IMG/VR virus record: IMGVR_UViG_3300042923_001807
Span: 1 to 45,837 of that record
Length of the DNA stretch: 45,837 bases
From: a virus
Direction: 5' to 3' (one strand)
Both the position numbers and the translations under genes were made by a program. The stretch's first letter is position 1; the number at the start of each line of letters is the position of its first letter. Shown here in pieces: positions 41,094 through 45,837 of the stretch. The notes under the pieces are model-generated. The model did no database searches, was not told where the DNA came from, and saw only the letters and a list, made by a program, of their open reading frames with translations.

Positions 41094-42143
41094 ATGGCGG
41101 ATGACAGAACAGTTATTCAGAATAGGATGTTAGTGAATATACCTGATGAGTACGATAAGAGCGAAGGGGAGTTCTTTTATGACAATACAAAAGCTGTAGC
41201 TATAGAATTGGAGGGTGCATATCAAGACCAGGAGGCAATTAGCGATAGAGGATTTGTTGAAACTGCCACTGGGGAATGGCTGGATAAGAAAGTTGCAGAG
41301 CAGGGATTGGTCAGAAAACCTGCAACAAAGGCTACTTGTACAGTAACCATAACAGGTTCCCAGGGAGCTGCAGTAAATACGGGAATTATGGTTGCTTCTG
41401 ATGCGGTAAATTTTATCGTGAAGGAATCAAAGGTGATCGATGCCACAGGCATAGTCAATGTCTTGGTTGAGTGTGAAGAATATGGTTCCATAGGTAATGT
41501 GCCAGTTGGAGCTATAAAGTATTTTCCAGTAACCATTGCAGGTTTATCCACTGTAACAAATCCAGCTGCAGCATTTAATGGTTATGATGGAGAAACTGAT
41601 GAAGAATTGAGGGTGAGGTATTTTGAAAAGGTCAGAACCCCTGCCACATCCGGCAACAAGTATCATTATAGAAATTGGGCTAAGGAAGTGGTAGGTGTTG
41701 GTGATGCAAGGGTGTTTCCACTGGCGAACGGACCAGGAACAGTAAAGGTGGTAATAATCGATTCCAATAAAACTGGAGCAGAGCCTGAGCTTGTGACAGA
41801 TGTCTTTAATCACATTGAAGAAGTAAGGCCCATCGGTGCCACAGTGGAAGTAGTAAGTGCCACGGAGGTGCCCATTAATGTTAGTGCAACTTTGATCATT
41901 GATGCAGACAACTACATCATGAATCAGGTCATAGCAAACATTGAAGGCAAGTTAGCGGAATATTTTAAAGTGATTGCTTTTAATGCGACTATTACCTATG
42001 TGAGCCATGCGGTGATAGGAAGCATCATCCTGGATACAGATGGAGTCCTTGACTATTCAAATCTTACTATAAATGGTGAAGCTGCCAATATACCTATTAC
42101 CGACGTGCAGGTGGTTGTATTGGGGGTTGTGACAAATGTCTAA
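41094..42143 (+). CDS. xkdT: Baseplate J protein (XkdT-like)
   Basis: A 349-residue wedge protein. MLVNIPDEYDKSEGEFFYDN, TGEWLDKKVAEQGLVRKPAT, the GYDGETDEELRVRYFEKVRT region (about 163-182) and TSGNKYHYRNWAKEVVGVGD define baseplate J. AGGAGGTGAG precedes ATG 41094. Its end overlaps the next gene by 8 nt. Confidence 0.93.
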   Translation: MADDRTVIQNRMLVNIPDEYDKSEGEFFYDNTKAVAIELEGAYQDQEAISDRGFVETATGEWLDKKVAEQGLVRKPATKATCTVTITGSQGAAVNTGIMVASDAVNFIVKESKVIDATGIVNVLVECEEYGSIGNVPVGAIKYFPVTIAGLSTVTNPAAAFNGYDGETDEELRVRYFEKVRTPATSGNKYHYRNWAKEVVGVGDARVFPLANGPGTVKVVIIDSNKTGAEPELVTDVFNHIEEVRPIGATVEVVSATEVPINVSATLIIDADNYIMNQVIANIEGKLAEYFKVIAFNATITYVSHAVIGSIILDTDGVLDYSNLTINGEAANIPITDVQVVVLGVVTNV

Positions 42144-42687
42144 TCCACTCATGAAGCATATGCCAGGGTATTATAAGACTTCCCAAGTCATGACCAACAT
42201 GACAGCTGCAGAGGATGCAGAGATCCAGCACTTTAAAAGTAAAGTAACCCAAACATTAAATCAGTTCTTTGTGGACCTGGCTGACAGCTCTCTAGAAAGA
42301 TGGGAGAAAGAACTTGGTATCCCGGTGAACAATTCTAAACCTGCAGCATTCAGGAGAAGTGTAATTAAATCAAAACTCCGGGGAAGTGGAACGGTCACTG
42401 TTAAGCTGATCAAGAATGTTTCTGAGTCCTACAGTAATGGAGAAGTAGATGTGATTGAAGATAATGCAGCTCATTTCTTTAGTGTTAAATTTGTAGGTGT
42501 GTATGGTGTACCACCGAATGTTGAAGATTTAAGAAAAGCTATTGAAGAAATCAAGCCAGCTCACTTAGACTTCGTATTTGAGTATACCTATATGTCATGG
42601 GATCAGTTTGATGGATACAACAAGACATGGGATCAGTGGGATGCATTGAACCTTACATGGGATCAGTTTGAAGTATATAAAGAATAG
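42136..42687 (+). CDS. xkdU: Baseplate/tail protein (XkdU/YmfQ-like, DUF2313)
   Basis: A 183-residue protein: MPGYYKTSQVMTNMTAAEDA, LADSSLERWEKELGIPVN and PAAFRRSVIKSKLRGSGTVT are DUF2313 marks. The last 32 residues carry three near repeats of (S/T)WDQ(F/W) spaced 11-12 residues apart, also seen in clostridial relatives. They may form the fibre attachment point. ATG 42136 overlaps the baseplate J gene. Confidence 0.9.
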   Translation: MSNPLMKHMPGYYKTSQVMTNMTAAEDAEIQHFKSKVTQTLNQFFVDLADSSLERWEKELGIPVNNSKPAAFRRSVIKSKLRGSGTVTVKLIKNVSESYSNGEVDVIEDNAAHFFSVKFVGVYGVPPNVEDLRKAIEEIKPAHLDFVFEYTYMSWDQFDGYNKTWDQWDALNLTWDQFEVYKE

Positions 42688-42697
42688 AGGTGATTAA

Positions 42698-43498
42698 ATG
42701 CCTAGTATAAATAAAACTCCAAACTTGGGATTGAATCAGTGGGGTGGGAATGAAAATCCAAAGAGGCAAGATTTTGTTGATGATAATGCAACCATAGATG
42801 CAGCAGTAAAAGCTAATACTGATGCAATAAATGGACATATAGGCAATAGTACACACATAACATCAGCAGAAAGAACAGCCTGGAATAGTAAACAAGATGC
42901 AATCACTGGTGGAGCTTCCACAATAGATACTGAAAATCTTACTGCTTCTAGGGCATTAATTTCGGATGCAAATGGGAAAGTGGCTGTATCTGCTGTAACA
43001 TCAACTGAATTGGGATATTTAGATGGAGTTACAGCAGCTATACAAACACAATTGAATGGCAAAGCTGCATCAAGCCATAACCATGCAATTGCTAATATAA
43101 CTGATTTAAGAATTAATAACGGAGAATTGGAATATTACGACGGGGGGTGGCAATCCGTGGGGATTCAACCGACAAAACCTAGAACTGCAGATTTACAGTT
43201 TGCTGCTAGGAATTTAAGTACTTACTATACCATAGCGAATGTTATAGGAAAAGGGAAACTTAACAGAATAAGACTGCAAGCAAATGGCGTAGCTGGGTTT
43301 TCCCTCAAAATTACTATTGACGGCGTAGTCAACACAATTTCTGGGTCTAGCCTTAACGCACAAACAAGGCAAGAGAATGAAAACAGTTATTTGATAGGCA
43401 TAGAATTAGATGTTTATTTTAAAACATCTGCTTTGGTGGAAGTATCAAACAGTAGCACCACAAATTTTGGGTGTGCATTAGATTACGCTTTAGTATAG
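42698..43498 (+). CDS. Tail fibre / receptor-binding protein
   Basis: A 266-residue protein. N-terminal LNQWGGNENPKRQDFVDDNA is the common fibre attachment segment. Then come a Thr/Ala-rich shaft (about 45-110, with HITSAERTAWNSKQDAITGG), a short HNHAI motif (about 127) and a beta-rich C-terminal head (about 160-266) likely to bind the cell surface. AGAGGTGATTA precedes ATG 42698. No chaperone gene is recognised after it. Confidence 0.88.
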   Translation: MPSINKTPNLGLNQWGGNENPKRQDFVDDNATIDAAVKANTDAINGHIGNSTHITSAERTAWNSKQDAITGGASTIDTENLTASRALISDANGKVAVSAVTSTELGYLDGVTAAIQTQLNGKAASSHNHAIANITDLRINNGELEYYDGGWQSVGIQPTKPRTADLQFAARNLSTYYTIANVIGKGKLNRIRLQANGVAGFSLKITIDGVVNTISGSSLNAQTRQENENSYLIGIELDVYFKTSALVEVSNSSTTNFGCALDYALV

Positions 43499-43508
43499 GA
43501 GGGATAAC

Positions 43509-43865
43509 ATGGAATTTTCAATTAATGAAGTTGGTCAAGTAATGAAAAGGGTAATCGAAGAAACATTTACTGAGGAAACACCTGTTGGCATGGAAAAACA
43601 ATATGAAACACTTGAATTAGTCGACCGAACGATTTGCCAATGGCAGAAATTCGACTTAAGCCAGGGAAAGTATGTTGTTGATCCAGCGAATACTACTCCG
43701 ATAGTGATTGATGGTGTGAGCTATGTACCAGTGAATGGAGTTGTAGAGGTAATGAAACAGATTATCATCCAGCCGGAAGGTGATGAAGAAATAGTCAACC
43801 TTTATGAGGCTGTAATCGTATTAGACGATAGGGTGACTACATTAGAGAAGGGGGGAACAGTATAA
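43509..43865 (+). CDS. Phage tail-end protein, unknown
   Basis: A 118-residue protein with TICQWQKFDLSQGKYVVDPA, VIDGVSYVPVNGVVEVMKQI and a helical end VIVLDDRVTTLEKGG. Not assigned to a family. AGGAGGGATAAC precedes ATG 43509. It shares its stop region with the start of the next small gene (TATAATG), so it belongs to the tail operon. Confidence 0.65.
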   Translation: MEFSINEVGQVMKRVIEETFTEETPVGMEKQYETLELVDRTICQWQKFDLSQGKYVVDPANTTPIVIDGVSYVPVNGVVEVMKQIIIQPEGDEEIVNLYEAVIVLDDRVTTLEKGGTV

Positions 43866-44020
43866 TGTTATATGCATATAAAATTAAGGCCTATGCCTAC
43901 TTAGTGAAAGTAGGGAGATATGATCTTGAGCCTGTGGAGAGCGGAACTCTACCCGTAGTTGAAGAACCATACAGAGAACCTGTAGCTTTATATCTTGCAA
44001 CTGGAGAAATAATGGCATAG
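43865..44020 (+). CDS. Small phage protein (XkdX/CD1375-type position)
   Basis: A 51-residue protein (IKAYAYLVKVGRYDLEPVES at the start, PYREPVALYLATGEIMA at the end). Small proteins with AYA.L...GR and a PE.YR-like motif occupy this place, between fibre and lysis genes, in clostridial phages. ATG 43865 overlaps the preceding stop. Function unknown. Confidence 0.65.
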   Translation: MLYAYKIKAYAYLVKVGRYDLEPVESGTLPVVEEPYREPVALYLATGEIMA

Positions 44021-44076
44021 TAGGAAGCACAAACACCTAATAGGTGTTATTTTTATACCTGGAAGGAGAGGGTGTT

Positions 44077-44448
44077 GTGGCAGATTTACCAGTTAATCCT
44101 GAATCAGTACAAGCAATCAGCGAAGGATATCTTAGTTTGGGCATAGTTGGGGGAGCTATGCTCATTGTTCTAATTATCACCATAATAGCTTTTGTAATCT
44201 TTAGCATGCAGATGAAAACTGTTTTTTCAACAATTGCTGAAAAGCTAGAAAACGTTGGTGAAAGTCTGCAAAAGTTCACAGAAGCATTAATCCTAAACAC
44301 AGCCAAAGGTGAAAGTGATCAGGCTGAAATCTTAAGACAACTTAGTGAGCTGACATCAATATCAAATGATATCAGGAAAAAGGTTGTCAGAATAGATGAC
44401 AGGACCTATCAGTGCTTAGGCAATGCAAAGAGAGAGGAGGCAAGCTGA
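44077..44448 (+). CDS. Membrane-anchored coiled-coil protein, holin-like candidate
   Basis: A 123-residue protein with one N-terminal membrane segment (GIVGGAMLIVLIITIIAFVI, about 20-40) and then a long cytoplasmic coiled coil (about 45-110). A BhlA-like accessory holin is one option; the reversed order compared with XhlA makes that uncertain. GGAAGGAGAGG places the start at GTG 44077. The amidase gene begins 1 nt after its stop. Confidence 0.65.
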   Translation: MADLPVNPESVQAISEGYLSLGIVGGAMLIVLIITIIAFVIFSMQMKTVFSTIAEKLENVGESLQKFTEALILNTAKGESDQAEILRQLSELTSISNDIRKKVVRIDDRTYQCLGNAKREEAS

Positions 44449-44449
44449 T

Positions 44450-45112
44450 ATGTACAAATATATTATAGACCATATTCCAAAGACCACCCCATGTAATCGC
44501 AGACCAGGGACAAACATGGAACCTGAAACTATCACTTTACACAATACTGGAAACCCAAACTCCAATGCTAAGGGAGAAAGAGGATGGCTGACCAATGGAT
44601 TCAATAAAAGGACAGCCAGTTTCCATATTGCAATCGATGAAAATGAAGCCATTGAATGTTTACCTCTAAATGAGGCAGCATGGCATGCTGGAGATGGTGC
44701 CAATGGTCCTGGTAACAGGAAATCTATAGGCATTGAAGCCTGCGAAAGTGGGGATCAGGTTAAGGTATGGAAGAATGCAGTTCATCTGGTAGCAAAGTTA
44801 CTTTATGAAAGGGGTTGGGGCACGGATCGAGTCAGAACCCACCAATCCTGGTCAGGGAAAAATTGTCCAAGATTGATTCTACCAAAGTGGAAAGAATTCA
44901 TTCAGGATATAGAAAAGCAATTAAAAGAGCTTCAACAGTCAGATGAGAAAGAAAAAGCAAGGTCGGAAGCAAGCAGCTGGGCAGTTGAGGCTCACAAATG
45001 GGTGAAAGAAAAGGGAATATCCGATGGCACTAACCCAAAAGATTCTGTCACCAGGGAGCAAGTCTGGGTTATGCTATATAATTTTTTCAAGTTAGTGAGA
45101 GGGGGAAAATAG
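44450..45112 (+). CDS. N-acetylmuramoyl-L-alanine amidase endolysin with SLH-like tail
   Basis: Cuts the bond between MurNAc and the stem peptide to lyse the cell. The 220-residue protein has an Amidase_2 domain (1-150) with zinc ligands His31 (LHNTG), His131 (THQSW) and Cys139 (KNCPR), and the conserved GIE at 94-96. A Lys/Glu linker (150-175) leads to one S-layer-homology-like repeat (ASSWAVEAHKWVKEKGISDG, then VTREQVWVMLYNF), the likely wall anchor. GAGGAGG precedes ATG 44450. Confidence 0.92.
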   Translation: MYKYIIDHIPKTTPCNRRPGTNMEPETITLHNTGNPNSNAKGERGWLTNGFNKRTASFHIAIDENEAIECLPLNEAAWHAGDGANGPGNRKSIGIEACESGDQVKVWKNAVHLVAKLLYERGWGTDRVRTHQSWSGKNCPRLILPKWKEFIQDIEKQLKELQQSDEKEKARSEASSWAVEAHKWVKEKGISDGTNPKDSVTREQVWVMLYNFFKLVRGGK

Positions 45113-45113
45113 G

Positions 45114-45464
45114 ATGTATAGAATTATCATTACTTTTATATTAGCTTATTGGCTAGAAATCATCGCTTCACTTGGTATCGTTGGAGTTTTACTGATCCTT
45201 TACAAGAGAGGCAGAGAGGATCTTGTTAGAAAGATGATTCTTTCTTTTGTGGTGGATGTAGAGAAGAAGTTGGGCAGTGGCACTGGTGAATTAAAATATG
45301 CTGCAGTTGTCGAGCGTCTGTATGACAAACTGCCATGGGTTCTCAGAATGCTGTATAGTAAAAAGCAAGTAAATGGCATGATTGAAGAAGCAGTTGAATA
45401 TTTAAAGAGATATTTATCCGATGGGAAAAACCTATTAGGATATGGTGAGGATGCCGGGGCTTAA
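45114..45464 (+). CDS. Holin (LLH-type-like)
   Basis: A 116-residue protein with one or two N-terminal membrane segments (about 4-30: IIITFILAYWLEIIASLGIV and VLLILY) and a charged C-terminal part (VEKKLGSGTGELKYAAVVER). This resembles LLH-type phage holins. It begins one base after the amidase stop, behind GAGGGGG. A terminator overlaps its end, closing the lysis cassette. Confidence 0.75.
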   Translation: MYRIIITFILAYWLEIIASLGIVGVLLILYKRGREDLVRKMILSFVVDVEKKLGSGTGELKYAAVVERLYDKLPWVLRMLYSKKQVNGMIEEAVEYLKRYLSDGKNLLGYGEDAGA

Positions 45465-45480
45465 TGCTCCGGCTTTTTTT
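45453..45480 (+). terminator. Terminator of the late/lysis operon
   Basis: GCCGGGGC (45453-45460) pairs with GCTCCGGC (45466-45473) with one G-T pair, followed by seven Ts. The holin stop codon is in the loop. Confidence 0.92.
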
Positions 45481-45489
45481 CATTAAAAC

Positions 45490-45837
45490 CTATAGATTTC
45501 TTTGTTTTAGTACCTTTCTCTTTATATATACCCTCCAGAAGAATAATATCCAACATAACGGTTGAAAGGCATAAGCCAAATAGATGGAAGTCATCGCGCT
45601 AGAGTGACCTGCAGGTGTATCTGCCATGAATCCAGCCATTAAGAGAACTATTGGAAAAAGAAATATTTCAAGAATTCCTAAAAGTGCTAATAAAATCTGC
45701 CAGGTTCCATGGTTGGTCGATAGTATACTATCTTTTTTTGTTTTAAGGCCATCTTTTAGAGAAAAATATAAAACGAAATATGGAAGTAAATAAAATAGAA
45801 CTCCAGGTGACATGGAACATATTTCATATAATGACAT
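45490..45837 (-). CDS. Small polytopic membrane protein, possibly cut by the window edge
   Basis: 115 residues from an ATG at the last bases of the window; it could extend further. Three or four hydrophobic segments: GVLFYLLPYFVLYFSL (about 12-27), LLALLGILEIFLFPIVLLMA (about 49-68) and SIYLAYAFQPLCWILFFW (about 84-101), then a basic tail. Not recognised. It is convergent with the lysis operon, so it is either a terminal cargo gene or the first host gene beyond the prophage. Confidence 0.6.
   Translation of the reverse strand: MSLYEICSMSPGVLFYLLPYFVLYFSLKDGLKTKKDSILSTNHGTWQILLALLGILEIFLFPIVLLMAGFMADTPAGHSSAMTSIYLAYAFQPLCWILFFWRVYIKRKVLKQRNL

Noticed and set aside
42598-42687. WDQ repeats at the end of the XkdU-like gene as a possible novel motif
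   Set aside because: Three degenerate WDQ(F/W) units are common in clostridial relatives of this tail protein, so they are described but not treated as new.
1-45837. CRISPR arrays, tRNA or rRNA genes, insertion sequences
   Set aside because: I saw no regularly spaced repeats with unique spacers, no cloverleaf-like tRNA sequence, and no transposase genes.
45453-45837. Right attachment site
   Set aside because: The left boundary is outside the window, so no repeat can be compared and no att core can be supported.

Overview
The window is an almost complete prophage from a low-GC Gram-positive host, probably a member of the Clostridia. The AT-rich coding sequence, strong AGGAGG ribosome binding sites, frequent TTG/GTG starts, a YmaF-family gene and a PBSX-like contractile-tail gene order all fit that. 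The genus cannot be fixed from sequence alone. Virion genes are intact and in canonical order, so the element is probably a myovirus-type temperate phage with an HK97-type head. The right-most leftward gene (45490-45837) lies beyond the lysis terminator and may be host DNA or a terminal cargo gene.

Layout. 1-1446: large serine integrase, read leftward. 1710-3245: a ribbon-helix-helix protein, a four-helix membrane protein and an ImmA/IrrE-type protein. 3418-16292: about 13 kb of accessory genes, mostly recognisable or suspected defence functions, lying between immA and the CI-like repressor. In order they are a cytosine-C5 methyltransferase, McrB-like and McrC/LlaJI-like restriction subunits, a small associated protein, a Vsr mismatch endonuclease, an unknown 384-aa protein, a TPR protein with a C-terminal cold-shock domain, an RNase H, an RnlA-type HEPN toxin, an RnlB-type antitoxin, a DUF262 protein and a SIR2-like protein. 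16329-17370: lysogeny switch, with divergent XRE regulators around four operator-like sites. 17468-21346: early and replication genes, many very small. 21513-24406: a mixed-strand block with leftward cargo genes including YmaF. 24456-25791: late-regulator-like protein, a Cys-rich mini-protein and a tyrosine recombinase. 26141-33536: packaging and head genes, interrupted by a leftward two-gene membrane cargo. 33623-43865: connectors, sheath, tube, frameshifted tail chaperone, tape measure, baseplate and fibre. 43865-45464: lysis region.

How the genes may work together. The restriction block resembles LlaJI-type systems: an m5C methyltransferase protects, an AAA+ motor plus a PD-(D/E)xK subunit restricts, and Vsr repairs T:G mismatches from m5C deamination. 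RNase H, RnlA and RnlB form a tight cluster. In E. coli the chromosomal RNase HI is reported to stimulate RnlA, so a dedicated RNase H placed beside the toxin looks like a self-contained abortive-infection module, possibly with the TPR/cold-shock protein upstream. The SIR2-like and DUF262 genes overlap at TAATG and lie 36 nt behind the repressor, so they may be expressed during lysogeny.

The strongest sequence-level observations are: (i) the RNase H-RnlA-RnlB cluster with all catalytic residues visible; (ii) a SIR2 protein whose Gly-rich NAD loop is recovered only with a non-ATG/GTG/TTG start; (iii) a canonical -1 frameshift site with a perfect 12-bp stem in the tail chaperone gene; (iv) four operator-like sites at about 30-bp spacing; and (v) a duplicated gene start flanking the cargo inside the packaging operon.
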